A DNA stretch of 64,000 nucleotides, taken from NCBI RefSeq assembly GCF_023702635.1, contig NZ_CP098455.1:1-64000 (forward strand), read 5' to 3'. How positions within the stretch are numbered: the first letter of the stretch is position 1; every line of letters starts with the position of its first letter. The position numbers were made by a program, and so were the translations under genes. The notes beneath the pieces are model-generated. The model ran no database searches and was not told the DNA's origin. It saw nothing but the letters and a program-made list of their open reading frames with translations. Shown here piece after piece: positions 26,164 to 35,691 of the stretch. The stretch comes from Spongiibacter taiwanensis (GTDB lineage: Bacteria > Pseudomonadota > Gammaproteobacteria > Pseudomonadales > Spongiibacteraceae).

Positions 26164-28830
26164 ATGAATGCCACTGTCAGCTTGCTGACGCAGTACCACC
26201 TGAAGTTACTCGCGATTTTGTCGCTGTCGGTCATTTTTATTTCTTGTGGTGGCGGTGGCAGCTCGGGGTCAAAGAATGGCCCGGAGCGTTTTGTTGTCTC
26301 CCCGGGTTTGGAGCGTAGCGTGGTTTTTGCTGACGGCCAGGGAGAGCTCGTTCTGGATGAGTACGCGCTGCTTGAAGAACTTGAGTTGCAGGTCAGCGTA
26401 ACGGATGCGCAGGAAAGTGCTTTCTCAACAGCGATTACCCTGGCGCCAGTCAACACTCAACTTCGAACACCCTCACGTTTGAGAATGGTTCTACCTGAGC
26501 AGTTTGGGGCTGATCGTCGCCTGGTGATTGCACGGCAAGAGGCGAAAGGATGGCGCCCCCTGCTGAGCTCTGTAGTGGAGTCGGGGGCTGTTGAGGCGAG
26601 CATCACAGAGCTTGGCCGTTACGCTGTAGTCGAGCTGGAGCCTCTGGTGGTCGATGGCGCTATCGGGCCTGATTGCCAGGCAGAGGAGGCCCAACAAGAG
26701 TTGCGCTTTGTCCATGTTGCCGATCTGCATGCGCGTTACGGTACCGCCGACCAGCTCTTCAGCCGAATCAAGTACTACCGTGATCAGGCGGCACTGGAGT
26801 CGCCTTACACTATTTTTACCAATGGTGGGGACGACTTTGAAAAAGGCAGCGTGGCTGAAATTAACTCCGAAGGGGCCGCAACTGTAGAGGTGACCAGGCT
26901 GATGGCCTTTGACGTCAGAGTGGTTGGTAACCACGACTTTGCCTGGGGGAGTGACCAGTTGTTGGCACATACCAACGACCCTCAGGCCTTGGTTTTGTCC
27001 AGCAACAGCCTTTATCGCGGCGAGGATGAGGGCTATGCGGGTCGCGACTTTGTTGCTCTTCAGGTTGGCTGCCTCAAGGTTGGCTTTTTTGGGATGACCT
27101 CCGTGCCCTGGAACGAGTTGGATGAGCCCTTGGAAGACGCGCCAATTCCAGATTTTCTGCCCGATGTTGAAATGAACTGGCACTGGCAGCAGATCGCCGC
27201 TGGGGCGGTGTATCAGTATCGCGATCAAGTCGATGTTCTGGTGATGCTGAGCCATCTTGGTCGTACCTTGGACACCCGTCTCTTGCAGGATAATCCGGGC
27301 ATCGACCTGGCATTAGGCGGCCACTCTCATCAAGGTGTCAGTGCCGTTGAGTTGGAGGGTAGTCGCCTGGTGATTCAGCCGGATTTTTATGCCGATGGGC
27401 TGACCGATATCCGGCTGCAATACTTGCTGAATAATCGTCAGATAGCCTCCCATGATATTCAGAACATCGATGTTAGAAGCATTGCAGGCGTGGATGATGA
27501 GGTTGCCGTGGGGATAAACGCAATCATGGCTCGCTATGCGCCCGATGCCCGCCTTGAAATTGCGTTATCTGAAAACTTCCCGGTGGGAAATGATATTGTG
27601 GATCTGGCGGCGCGGGCGGCCATGTACCACCACAATGCCGATGCGGTCATGCTGGCACCCAATACGGTCAATGAGGCAGATCGTTGGTTGCCAGGCACCT
27701 TGACTCAAGAGGACTTTCATCGGGCTATTTCCGTAGAACGGCAACCTTCTGATACTCCCGGTTTTACCAGTTTTTATTCTATTGAGGTGACTCGGGAAGA
27801 GCTCCTGCAAATGCAGCAGGCTCAGGCTCAATGGCGCGTTGTTGAAAAGGATAATCCGGATTCCGAATTCGCGCTGAAACTGGTTTTGCAAAAAGGGCCA
27901 GCGCAAAACCTCTCGCAGTTTTTTCCCGATCTGGCAGCGCGTGATGCGACCTTCCTGTCCGAGGCGTGGCAGAGTCTCGATGTCTACGCCAGGCACCGCA
28001 CGGCAGAGTGCTTGCACCTGGATTCTGATAAACGGCTTAATGCCTGCGAAGACGACGAAAAAACCACGGTATGGCAATTTGACAGCAGTGCCGATCCGCT
28101 TGGGGTGAAGGAGGGGGGCGCAGAGTTATCCTACTTTGATCCCGACGGGAGCAATGCTAGTGCGAGTGAGACACGAGCGGGGAAGAGTGCAGATTTTGAT
28201 ATTGCTCCGCTGCCCGATGGCGAGTCTGGCGTGCTGGAATTTGCAGCGTATGGTCCCCGGCAGGGAATTCAGCTGAAAACCAATGCCCTTCCCAATGGGG
28301 ACTATGCCGATATTAACAGGTTATCGGACTATACCCTGGTCTTTGATATCTACTGGCCACAGGAAAGTGATAACGCCTGGCGTGCTTTTTTACAGACCAA
28401 TAACGAGAATGACGACGACGCGGATATATTTTTCGAAAATGAGATTTCGGGTGGAATAGGGATCGCGACCTCGGGTAGCTCGTATTCTGGCGACTTTCCT
28501 CCCGACACATGGCATCGGATCGGCCTCGTATTTTATGCCGGAGAGCCCAATGGCAGCTTGAAGGTTTTCCACAATGGCAAGCTGATCGGCAGCAAGCGCG
28601 ATGGCGATATCGATGTGAGATGGGCACTTGAGCAGACGGCATTATTGTTGACCGACAACAATAATGAAACCGAAATAGGCTACCTCAATGCCCTTCTATT
28701 TGCCGCCAGACCTTATAGTGACAGGGAGGTTGCAGCTTTGGCTGGGCCCTCGCGATTACTGAACCCTGGGGAGGACGCTGAGAGCGTTCAGACCAGAATT
28801 CTGCGCCACCTTCGCACAGATACGCATTGA
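26164..28830 (+). CDS. Lipoprotein metallophosphatase, 5'-nucleotidase type with C-terminal LamG-like domain
   Basis: The 888-residue protein has a lipoprotein signal with Cys28 (VIFISC, then a Gly/Ser linker). Its metallophosphatase motifs occur in order: VADLHARYG near residue 185, NGGDDFEKG near 220, VGNHDFAWG near 254, LSHLGRTLD near 362 and LALGGHSHQ near 382. A 5'-nucleotidase C-terminal-type domain follows (about 460-610). The last 200 residues resemble a LamG/concanavalin sandwich (DYTLVFDIYWPQ, TWHRIGLVFYAGE, LKVFHNGKLIGSKRDG). Likely a surface or periplasmic phosphohydrolase that releases phosphate or nucleosides. AGGAG is the ribosome binding site. A CRP box precedes it. Confidence 0.87.
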   Translation: MNATVSLLTQYHLKLLAILSLSVIFISCGGGGSSGSKNGPERFVVSPGLERSVVFADGQGELVLDEYALLEELELQVSVTDAQESAFSTAITLAPVNTQLRTPSRLRMVLPEQFGADRRLVIARQEAKGWRPLLSSVVESGAVEASITELGRYAVVELEPLVVDGAIGPDCQAEEAQQELRFVHVADLHARYGTADQLFSRIKYYRDQAALESPYTIFTNGGDDFEKGSVAEINSEGAATVEVTRLMAFDVRVVGNHDFAWGSDQLLAHTNDPQALVLSSNSLYRGEDEGYAGRDFVALQVGCLKVGFFGMTSVPWNELDEPLEDAPIPDFLPDVEMNWHWQQIAAGAVYQYRDQVDVLVMLSHLGRTLDTRLLQDNPGIDLALGGHSHQGVSAVELEGSRLVIQPDFYADGLTDIRLQYLLNNRQIASHDIQNIDVRSIAGVDDEVAVGINAIMARYAPDARLEIALSENFPVGNDIVDLAARAAMYHHNADAVMLAPNTVNEADRWLPGTLTQEDFHRAISVERQPSDTPGFTSFYSIEVTREELLQMQQAQAQWRVVEKDNPDSEFALKLVLQKGPAQNLSQFFPDLAARDATFLSEAWQSLDVYARHRTAECLHLDSDKRLNACEDDEKTTVWQFDSSADPLGVKEGGAELSYFDPDGSNASASETRAGKSADFDIAPLPDGESGVLEFAAYGPRQGIQLKTNALPNGDYADINRLSDYTLVFDIYWPQESDNAWRAFLQTNNENDDDADIFFENEISGGIGIATSGSSYSGDFPPDTWHRIGLVFYAGEPNGSLKVFHNGKLIGSKRDGDIDVRWALEQTALLLTDNNNETEIGYLNALLFAARPYSDREVAALAGPSRLLNPGEDAESVQTRILRHLRTDTH

Positions 28831-28870
28831 AACTCGCCGTATAGCGCGGGTCTGAAATCTCTTCAGTCAC

Positions 28871-28896
28871 AAAAAAGCCGCCCGAAGGCGGCTTTA
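28871..28896. terminator. Bidirectional terminator between metallophosphatase and acnB
   Basis: AAAGCCGCC and GGCGGCTTT form a 9-base stem with a CGAA loop. On the minus strand the stem is followed by six T, giving a strong terminator for acnB. It also lies 44 bases after the plus-strand stop. Confidence 0.88.
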
Positions 28897-28916
28897 TCAT
28901 CAAGTGTTGCGCTGGC

Positions 28917-31544
28917 TTACACCGCGACCTCGGTAATTTCTACCGCGGCGATTTGCTTGCCTTTCTCAGCGCCTTTCTGGAAGGACTCGATCTGATCGAA
29001 GTTCATGTAGCGGTAGATTTCCGCTGACATGCTCTTCAGATCTTTACAGTATTCCAGGTACTCAGCCGGGGTAGGCAGTTTGCCAACAATGGCGCCAACC
29101 GCGGCCAGTTCGGCCGAGGTCAGGTAAACGTTAGCGCCGGTGCCCAGACGGTTGGGGAAGTTACGCGTGGAGGTAGACAGGACGGTGGCGCCGTCAGCGA
29201 CTCGTGCCTGGTTACCCATACACAGCGAGCAGCCGGGCATTTCCATCCGTGCGCCGGCGGCGCCAAAGATGTTGTAGTAGCCTTCTTCCATCAGGGTGTG
29301 CTGGTCCATCTTGGTCGGTGGCGACAGCCACAGACGGGTGGACAGGTTGCCCTTGTGGCTGGCCAGCAATTTACCGGCGGCGCGGAAGTGACCGATGTTG
29401 GTCATGCAGCTACCGATAAACACTTCGTCAACTTTGTCGCCAGCCACTTCAGACAGCAGCTTGGCATCGTCTGGATCGTTGGGGCAGCACACCACGGGCT
29501 CTTTCAGCTGATCCAGATCGATCTCGATGATGGCCGCGTACTCGGCATCGGCATCGCCTTCCAGCAGGGTGGGGTTGGCCAGCCACTCTTCCATTTTCGC
29601 AGCGCGGCGCTCCAGGGTGCGCTTGTCACCATAGCCTTCGCTGATCATCCAGCGCAGCAGGGTGATGTTGGAACGCAGGTACTCAGAGATTTCTGCCACA
29701 CCTTGCTTGATGGTACAGCCCGCGGCAGAGCGTTCGGCGGAGGCGTCAGACAGCTCAAAGGCCTGCTCAACGGTCAGACCTTCCAGACCTTCGATTTCCA
29801 GAATACGGCCAGAGAAGATGTTCTTCTTGCCTTTCTTCTCAACGGTCAGGTGACCGTCTTTGATGGCTTGGTAAGGAATGGCGTGAACCAGATCGCGCAG
29901 GGTGATACCGGGCTGCATTTCACCTTTGAAACGCACCAGTACTGACTCTGGCATATCCAGTGGCATGACACCAGTTGCCGCAGCGAAGGCCACCAGACCG
30001 GAGCCGGCGGGGAAGGAAATACCCATGGGGAAACGGGTGTGGGAGTCGCCGCCGGTGCCCACGGTGTCGGGCAGCAGCATGCGGTTCAGCCAGCTGTGGA
30101 TGATGCCGTCACCGGGACGCAGAGATACACCGCCACGGGTCATGATGAAGTCGGGCAGGGTGTGCTGGGTGTCGATGTCCACGGGCTTGGGGTAGGCCGC
30201 CGTGTGACAGAAAGATTGCATGGTCAGGTCGGCAGAGAAGCCCAGGCAAGCCAGGTCTTTCAGCTCGTCACGGGTCATTGGGCCAGTAGTGTCCTGGGAG
30301 CCAACGGTGGTCATCTTGGGCTCGCAGTAGGTGCCGGGGCGCACACCTTGACCTTCGGGCAGACCGCAGGCGCGGCCAACCATTTTCTGGGCCAGGGTGA
30401 AGCCTTTGCCGGTGTCTTCTGGCTGCGCGGGCTGACGGAACAGGTCGGAGGGGGGCAGCCCCAGCGACTCACGGGCCTTGCTGGTCAGGCCACGACCGAT
30501 GATCAGGTTGATCCGGCCGCCGGCGCGAACTTCGTCCAGCAGCACCTGGGATTTCAGTTCAAAGGTGCTCAGGGTTTCGCCGGTTTCTACGTTTTTGATG
30601 ACACCATCGTAGGGGCGGATTTCAATTACATCGCCCATGTTCAGGTTGTCGACATCGGCTTCAAATACCAGGGCGCCGGCATCTTCCATGGTGTTGTAGA
30701 AGATGGGGGCCACTTTGCCGCCAATGCACACACCGCCGCCGCGCTTGTTAGGTACGCCGGGGATGTCATCACCGAAGAACCACAGCACCGAGTTGGTGGC
30801 AGACTTACGAGAAGAACCTGTGCCGACAACGTCACCCACCATGGCGATGGGGTGGCCTTTTTTCTGCAGCTCTTCGATTTGCTTCAGCGGGCCAACCTGG
30901 CCGGGCTCGTCGGGGGTAATACCGTCACGGGCCATTTTGTACATGGCCAGGGCGTGTAGCGGGATGTCGGGGCGCGACCAGGCATCGGGCGCGGGGGAGA
31001 GGTCATCAGTATTGGTTTCGCCGGTGACTTTGAAAACGGTTTTAACAATGCTCTCGGGCACCTCGTCACGCTTGGTGAACCACTCGCCGTCAGCCCAGCT
31101 TTGCATCACCGCTTTGGCGTGCTCGTTGCCCGCTTTGGCTTTTTCTTCCACATCGTGGAAGGCATCGAACATCAGCAGGGTGTGCTTGAGCTCTTCGGCG
31201 GCCAGGGCGGCCAGCGACGCGTCGTCGAGCAGCTCGACCAGCGTGGCGATGTTGTAGCCACCGTGCATGTTGCCCAGCAGTTTAACTGCTTCTTCCTTGC
31301 TGATCAGCGGAGAGCTGGCTTCGCCTTTAACAATGGCGGAGAGAAAACCGGCTTTGACGTAGGCGGCCTCGTCGACACCCGGCGGAACGCGATTGGAGAT
31401 CAAATCGACCAGCGTTGCCTCTTCCCCGGCAGGCGGGTTTTTCAGAAGATCGATCAGGCCTGCAACTTGTTCGGCGGTAAGGGGTTTGGGGACGATGCCC
31501 TGAGCGGCGCGCTCTTCGACATGCTTGCGGTAGGCTTCTAGCAC
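28917..31544 (-). CDS. acnB: Aconitate hydratase B
   Basis: AcnB interconverts citrate and isocitrate through a [4Fe-4S] cluster in the citric acid cycle; apo-AcnB can bind mRNA. The 875-residue length and the order with the HEAT-like domain first (MLEAYRKHVEERAAQG) identify the B type. Cluster cysteines lie in GSCMTNIGHF and GCSLCMGNQAR; RPYDGVIKN and TGGDSHTRFPMG are other core motifs. The start is GTG 31544 behind GAGGAG. A recognisable promoter lies 100-128 bases upstream and a strong terminator follows the stop, so acnB is a single-gene unit. Confidence 0.97.
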   Translation of the reverse strand: MLEAYRKHVEERAAQGIVPKPLTAEQVAGLIDLLKNPPAGEEATLVDLISNRVPPGVDEAAYVKAGFLSAIVKGEASSPLISKEEAVKLLGNMHGGYNIATLVELLDDASLAALAAEELKHTLLMFDAFHDVEEKAKAGNEHAKAVMQSWADGEWFTKRDEVPESIVKTVFKVTGETNTDDLSPAPDAWSRPDIPLHALAMYKMARDGITPDEPGQVGPLKQIEELQKKGHPIAMVGDVVGTGSSRKSATNSVLWFFGDDIPGVPNKRGGGVCIGGKVAPIFYNTMEDAGALVFEADVDNLNMGDVIEIRPYDGVIKNVETGETLSTFELKSQVLLDEVRAGGRINLIIGRGLTSKARESLGLPPSDLFRQPAQPEDTGKGFTLAQKMVGRACGLPEGQGVRPGTYCEPKMTTVGSQDTTGPMTRDELKDLACLGFSADLTMQSFCHTAAYPKPVDIDTQHTLPDFIMTRGGVSLRPGDGIIHSWLNRMLLPDTVGTGGDSHTRFPMGISFPAGSGLVAFAAATGVMPLDMPESVLVRFKGEMQPGITLRDLVHAIPYQAIKDGHLTVEKKGKKNIFSGRILEIEGLEGLTVEQAFELSDASAERSAAGCTIKQGVAEISEYLRSNITLLRWMISEGYGDKRTLERRAAKMEEWLANPTLLEGDADAEYAAIIEIDLDQLKEPVVCCPNDPDDAKLLSEVAGDKVDEVFIGSCMTNIGHFRAAGKLLASHKGNLSTRLWLSPPTKMDQHTLMEEGYYNIFGAAGARMEMPGCSLCMGNQARVADGATVLSTSTRNFPNRLGTGANVYLTSAELAAVGAIVGKLPTPAEYLEYCKDLKSMSAEIYRYMNFDQIESFQKGAEKGKQIAAVEITEVAV

Positions 31545-31643
31545 TTTGGACTCCTCTCGTGTGTTTCATTACCCGTAAGCCGCCGGGATCGCCGGAGGTC
31601 GGGGCTATCGATGCCCATCATCGATCTGAAAATAAGGCTGGGA

Positions 31644-31672
31644 AGTATACTGAAAAACCCTATTGAGGTTAA
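31644..31672 (-). promoter_or_regulatory. Predicted sigma70 promoter of acnB
   Basis: On the minus strand TTAACC (31672-31667) and TATACT (31649-31644) are separated by 17 bases. The predicted leader of the acnB mRNA is about 95 bases. Confidence 0.5.
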
Positions 31673-31787
31673 GTGATTACCGCGTTCTTCGTCGCAGCCC
31701 ATGCCGCTGTTGGCGGCGGCCCTTGCCGGGTACAGGCCCTGTCGCTTACTCTTTCTCGCTCGCTGTTTTTGTTTTCCGGAGATTACC

Positions 31788-32255
31788 TTGGCTGAGTCGA
31801 TTCGCCGCGTGCCCACCCCCTGTATTGGTGTCTGTTCCACCGGTATTGGCGATGATGTGTGCCGGGGCTGCAAACGCTTTTGCCACGAGGTGATTCACTG
31901 GAATGGGTACAGTGTTGGCCAGAAGGCGATCATCGACCAGCGGCTGGACCGTTTTCTGGTGCAGGTCATGGAGACCAAACTGCATATTGTGAATGCCGAA
32001 CTGCTCGCCTGGCAGCTGGGTGTGCAGGGGGTGCGTTACCCAAAAGATAAGAGCCCCTATATCTGGCTGTTTCAGTTGCTGCGCGCGGGTGCCGGGCAAA
32101 TAAAAAATACCCGGAAATACGGCTTTACGGTGGATCCCGCCTGGCAGGCCCAAAGCCTGGTCAGCCTGCGCGAGGCCATTGACCGGGAATACTTTGAGCT
32201 ATCTCAGGCTTACTACGAGCGCTATTTTGGCCGTTATCGTCAGCGGGAAGGCTAA
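31788..32255 (+). CDS. DUF1289 domain protein with extended C-terminus
   Basis: The N-terminal part carries the DUF1289 pattern, four cysteines in PCIGVCSTGIGDDVCRGCKR followed by HEVIHWN, suggestive of metal or iron-sulfur binding but of unknown function. A further 100 residues form an alpha-helical domain (DRFLVQVMETKLHIVNAELL, YIWLFQLLRAGAGQI). I start at TTG 31788 (155 residues) because GGAGA lies five bases upstream and the protein then begins just before the conserved domain; an ATG at 31701 would add 29 unrelated residues. It lies between acnB, divergent, and miaE. Confidence 0.75.
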   Translation: MAESIRRVPTPCIGVCSTGIGDDVCRGCKRFCHEVIHWNGYSVGQKAIIDQRLDRFLVQVMETKLHIVNAELLAWQLGVQGVRYPKDKSPYIWLFQLLRAGAGQIKNTRKYGFTVDPAWQAQSLVSLREAIDREYFELSQAYYERYFGRYRQREG

Positions 32256-32309
32256 TCGCCGGGCAGGCTTTGGTATACTCCGCGCTTGAATTGATAGCCG
32301 ACCACCGAT

Positions 32310-32927
32310 ATGCCCGCAGATATTGATCTCACCGACATTCTTGAATTTCTTCCCTGCGCAACACCCGATGCCTGGGTGCAAGCGGCCCTCGCTCACCCTG
32401 AGGAACTGCTCATTGATCACGCCAACTGCGAGAAGAAAGCCGCAGGCACGGCGTTAAATCTGATGTTCCGCTACGTCGACAAAGTGGATTTGCTCAGCAA
32501 AATGTCCCGGCTGGCACGGGAGGAATTGCGCCACTTCGAGCAGGTGTTGGCGATTATGAAGAAGCGGGGGGTTGCCTACCGGCACCTGTCGTCAGCGCGC
32601 TATGCCGATGGCTTGCGCAAGGGCGCACGCAGCAGTGATCCGGGCAAATTGGTGGATATTCTGATTTGTGGTGCATTAATTGAGGCGCGCAGCTGTGAAC
32701 GCTTTGCCCGCATTGCGCCCCATCTGGATGCGGAGCTGGCCAAGTTTTACACCTCGCTCCTCAAGTCGGAGAGTCGCCATTTCAAGGATTACCTCACCCT
32801 GGCCCAGCGTTATTCTGCTGAGCCCATCGACAATCGAGTCGCTTTTTTTCGTGAGCGGGAGCAGGACTTGATTGAATCGCCCGATGAGGTATTTCGTTTT
32901 CACAGCGGGCCGCCAGTCGCCGCATAA
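32310..32927 (+). CDS. miaE: tRNA 2-methylthio-N6-isopentenyladenosine hydroxylase
   Basis: MiaE is a nonheme diiron monooxygenase that hydroxylates ms2i6A at position 37 of tRNA. The 205-residue protein has the ferritin-like helices with iron ligands: Glu in HANCEKKAAGTAL, the EELRHFEQV motif (ExxH), Glu in IEARSCERF, and SESRHFKDY (ExxH). The start ATG 32310 fits the family N-terminus. It runs toward nasT on the other strand with only 5 bases between the stops. Confidence 0.94.
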   Translation: MPADIDLTDILEFLPCATPDAWVQAALAHPEELLIDHANCEKKAAGTALNLMFRYVDKVDLLSKMSRLAREELRHFEQVLAIMKKRGVAYRHLSSARYADGLRKGARSSDPGKLVDILICGALIEARSCERFARIAPHLDAELAKFYTSLLKSESRHFKDYLTLAQRYSAEPIDNRVAFFREREQDLIESPDEVFRFHSGPPVAA

Positions 32928-32932
32928 GCGGC

Positions 32933-33502
32933 TCAGACGAAGGAGCCGGTCTCGATCAGTTGCTTGGCGAGTTCGGCAACGTCGCGCTTTTGCCGGTCGG
33001 CATTCTTTGCCAGCAGATCCTGGGCCTGATCCTCGGCCAAACCATAGGTCTTCATAATGAACTGCCGGGCCCTATTCAGGTACTGACGCTCCTGAATAAT
33101 GGGCTGCATGGCGGCTACCTCTGCCCTGAGTCGATCGATGCTGTGAAAGTAACTCAGGGTAATATCGATCAACGACTGCAGCAGGCTCGCCGGAACGGCG
33201 TCGATGGCATAAATGCTGATGCCTGCCTCCGCGGCGAGTCGGTTAATCCCTTCAGATTGCTTGGCACCCAGGGTGATGATGGTCCGAGCCCCGTGGCGGC
33301 TGCGGTGGGCCAAATGCTCCAGGGCGTCGCGTTTGCTGGAATTGGTGTCGATCAGAATGATCTCTGGGTGCAGCTCTTCCATGGCCTGATAAATATCGCT
33401 GTCGGTACTGCGATGGTTTACCAACTCCATACCAGCCCAGCTCACAATGGGTTCAAGCTTATTCGCCCGACTGTCGTCGATATCAACCAGTAAAACTCGC
33501 AC
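32933..33502 (-). CDS. nasT: NasT-like ANTAR antiterminator regulator
   Basis: NasT-type regulators bind paired hairpins in leader RNA and prevent transcription termination when released by NasS. The 189-residue protein has a receiver-like N-terminal domain (MRVLLVDIDD; phosphoacceptor-like Asp in IILIDTNS near residue 52) and a C-terminal ANTAR domain of three helices (about 130-189: ERQYLNRARQFIMKTYGLAEDQAQDLL). It is the last gene of the nitrate uptake operon, 8 bases after nasS. The pairing with a signal-less NrtA-like protein supports the NasS-NasT assignment. Confidence 0.9.
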   Translation of the reverse strand: MRVLLVDIDDSRANKLEPIVSWAGMELVNHRSTDSDIYQAMEELHPEIILIDTNSSKRDALEHLAHRSRHGARTIITLGAKQSEGINRLAAEAGISIYAIDAVPASLLQSLIDITLSYFHSIDRLRAEVAAMQPIIQERQYLNRARQFIMKTYGLAEDQAQDLLAKNADRQKRDVAELAKQLIETGSFV

Positions 33503-33510
33503 CTTATTAT

Positions 33511-34809
33511 TTACGCCTCTTTTTTGGTGTTAATCAGCCGCAGAGCAGGAATGTCTGCCTGGGAGAAGTTCTGTTGCTCAAGGTAGCGAATGATACCGCC
33601 AACGGTAATGACCTGCCCATCCAGAAATTGATTGGGCCCCAGGTGCTGGGACTTGGGCAGGACCATTTTCTCGTGCAGATTGCCCTCGGTTTTGCGGTCA
33701 ATGGTCGGGCAGTCCAGGCCAATCGCGGCGGCGGCGATACGATACTCGGCGGGCTTGAACACCAGGCGCACGGTTTTTTCGATATCGATAGGCACAGTGA
33801 GCTGCCCCCAGCGATACATCTGGGAGATAAACCATTCCGGGTGATTGAGCCAGGGGAAGTTGGCCGAGTAGCGGTGGAATACATGGAAATCTGGCACTTT
33901 CTCGGGCTCTTTGCCGAAGTGCTTCAGGGAAAGACCGTTGAGTGACATGGCCACGGTGTCGGTGGGCAGGGCGATGTAGGCGGCCTGACTGAGAATCCGG
34001 GCGGCGGCCTTGCGGTTTTCCTTTTTGTCCAGCCAGATGCAGGCCTTGAGCAGGGCCCGCAATATCGCCTGATGGGTAAAGGGGTGATCCTCGGCCCAGC
34101 TTTCGGTGACGGCAAACACCTTCTCTGGGCTGTTGTTCCAAAGCTGATATTTGGTGGCCACCACGTGACCCAATTGCTGTTGCACGGCCAGGGTGTTCCA
34201 AGGTTCACCGACGCTGAAGCCTTGAATCTCGCCATCGTTCATTGCCGTTACCATCCGCGGTGGCGGGATGACCACAATGTCGACGTCGTTGTCGGGATCG
34301 ATACCGGAGCTGGCCAGCCAGTAGCGCAGCTCAAAACTTTGGGTTGAGCAGGGGTACACAATACCGAAGCGGAGTTTGGGCTTGCGTGCGCGCTTGTCTT
34401 CCTCAATCACGCACTGCAGCGCCTGCGCGGCGACCAGCGGGCTGAATTCTACCCGGGGGTCGATGGCGTACATGCGATCATAAAGATGGTTGTTCACGGT
34501 AATGGCGTTACCGTTAAGGTCCAGCACCATCGCGCTGACAAAGTCCAGCTTGGGGCTGGAAACGCCCAAGCGTGATGCCACCGGCATGGAGGCGATCATC
34601 TGTGCGCCGTCGAGAATGCCGAGCCCGACCTTGTCGCGAATCCCCGCCCAGGAAGATTCCCGGGACAGGGTAACGCTGAGACCTTCGGCGGCGAAGTAGC
34701 CCTTTTCCTGGGCAATCACCAGCGGTGCGCAGTCGGTCAGCGGGATAAAGCCCAGCTTGACCTCGGTTTTTTCTAAATCAGCAAACTTATTATTGTGTTT
34801 ACCGCTCAT
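33511..34809 (-). CDS. nasS: NasS-like cytoplasmic nitrate sensor (NrtA/CmpA family)
   Basis: The 432-residue protein is homologous to the nitrate-binding protein NrtA encoded 2 kb upstream but begins without a signal peptide (MSGKHNNKFADLEKTEVKLGFI), so it stays in the cytosol. This is the hallmark of NasS, which holds NasT inactive until nitrate or nitrite binds. Shared family motifs include LDLNGNAITVNN, FGIVYPCSTQSFELRYWLA, VIPPPRMVTAM and GFSVGEPWN. It lies between nrtD and nasT, with gaps of 15 and 8 bases. Confidence 0.9.
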   Translation of the reverse strand: MSGKHNNKFADLEKTEVKLGFIPLTDCAPLVIAQEKGYFAAEGLSVTLSRESSWAGIRDKVGLGILDGAQMIASMPVASRLGVSSPKLDFVSAMVLDLNGNAITVNNHLYDRMYAIDPRVEFSPLVAAQALQCVIEEDKRARKPKLRFGIVYPCSTQSFELRYWLASSGIDPDNDVDIVVIPPPRMVTAMNDGEIQGFSVGEPWNTLAVQQQLGHVVATKYQLWNNSPEKVFAVTESWAEDHPFTHQAILRALLKACIWLDKKENRKAAARILSQAAYIALPTDTVAMSLNGLSLKHFGKEPEKVPDFHVFHRYSANFPWLNHPEWFISQMYRWGQLTVPIDIEKTVRLVFKPAEYRIAAAAIGLDCPTIDRKTEGNLHEKMVLPKSQHLGPNQFLDGQVITVGGIIRYLEQQNFSQADIPALRLINTKKEA

Positions 34810-34824
34810 GTCTCAATGACTCCA

Positions 34825-35682
34825 TTAGCCGCCCACCACCTTTTTGAGGGCGGGGGGCGTTTCAATCAGTGCCGGCTTTTTTTTTGTTGCAGGCACGTCG
34901 GGTTTTGCTTGTTTTCGGTGCAGGAAGGTCAAGACCTCTGCACGATAGTGGTTGTAGTCCGGGTTGTCTGCCAGGGTCAGGCGATCCCGCGGACGGGGCA
35001 GATCAACATGCAGAATCTCGCCAATCTTGGCTGCGGGCCCGTTGCTCATCATCACAATCCGGTCGGACAACAAGACGGCCTCGTCCACATCGTGGGTAAT
35101 CAGGATCACGGTGTTGTTCAACTCGGCCTGAATCTCCATCAGGGCGTCCTGCAGGTGGGCCCGAGTCAACGCATCCAGGGCGCCGAAGGGCTCGTCCATC
35201 AACAGTACCTTGGGTTCCATGGCCAGGGCTCTGGCGATACCCACCCGCTGCTTCATGCCGCCGGAAATCTCGGCGGGTAGTTTATGAGTCGCGTGGGTCA
35301 TATGCACGAGTTCCAGGTTATGCTCAATCCACTCCCGCATTTCGGCCTTGCTTTTGCGCCCTTTAAACACCTGCTTCACCGCAAGCTCCACATTTTCATA
35401 AACGGTCAGCCAGGGAAACAGGGAGTGATTTTGAAACACTACTGCACGATCCGGGCCAGGATCATTCACTTCTTTGGACTCGAGCACCACGGCGCCCTCG
35501 GTGGCCCGGTACAGTCCGGCAACGATATTCAACACGGTGGATTTGCCACAGCCCGAGTGCCCGATCAGCGAGATAAACTCGCCCTTGGCGATTTTAAGGT
35601 CAACTCCGTCCAAGGCGCGGAAGGGGCCATTTTTGGTCGGGAATTCAATGCCGACCTGAGAGATATCGAGGTAGTGAGACAT
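34825..35682 (-). CDS. nrtD: Nitrate ABC transporter ATP-binding protein
   Basis: This ATPase powers nitrate or nitrite import. Walker A is GHSGCGKST at residues 41-49. The signature is SGGMKQRVG and Walker B is LLMDEPFGALD, with the switch His in LITHDVDEAV. A basic, proline-rich tail of about 30 residues (KQAKPDVPATKKKPALIETP) follows the ATPase domain and is unusual but has no recognised function; unlike cyanobacterial NrtC there is no fused solute-binding domain. It begins 9 bases after nrtB. Confidence 0.93.
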   Translation of the reverse strand: MSHYLDISQVGIEFPTKNGPFRALDGVDLKIAKGEFISLIGHSGCGKSTVLNIVAGLYRATEGAVVLESKEVNDPGPDRAVVFQNHSLFPWLTVYENVELAVKQVFKGRKSKAEMREWIEHNLELVHMTHATHKLPAEISGGMKQRVGIARALAMEPKVLLMDEPFGALDALTRAHLQDALMEIQAELNNTVILITHDVDEAVLLSDRIVMMSNGPAAKIGEILHVDLPRPRDRLTLADNPDYNHYRAEVLTFLHRKQAKPDVPATKKKPALIETPPALKKVVGG

Positions 35683-35691
35683 GATAATTCC

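Noticed and set aside
30039-30959. Plus-strand frame of 306 codons inside acnB
   Set aside because: Antisense shadow of a full-length conserved enzyme; Gly/His/Gln-rich composition typical of such shadows.
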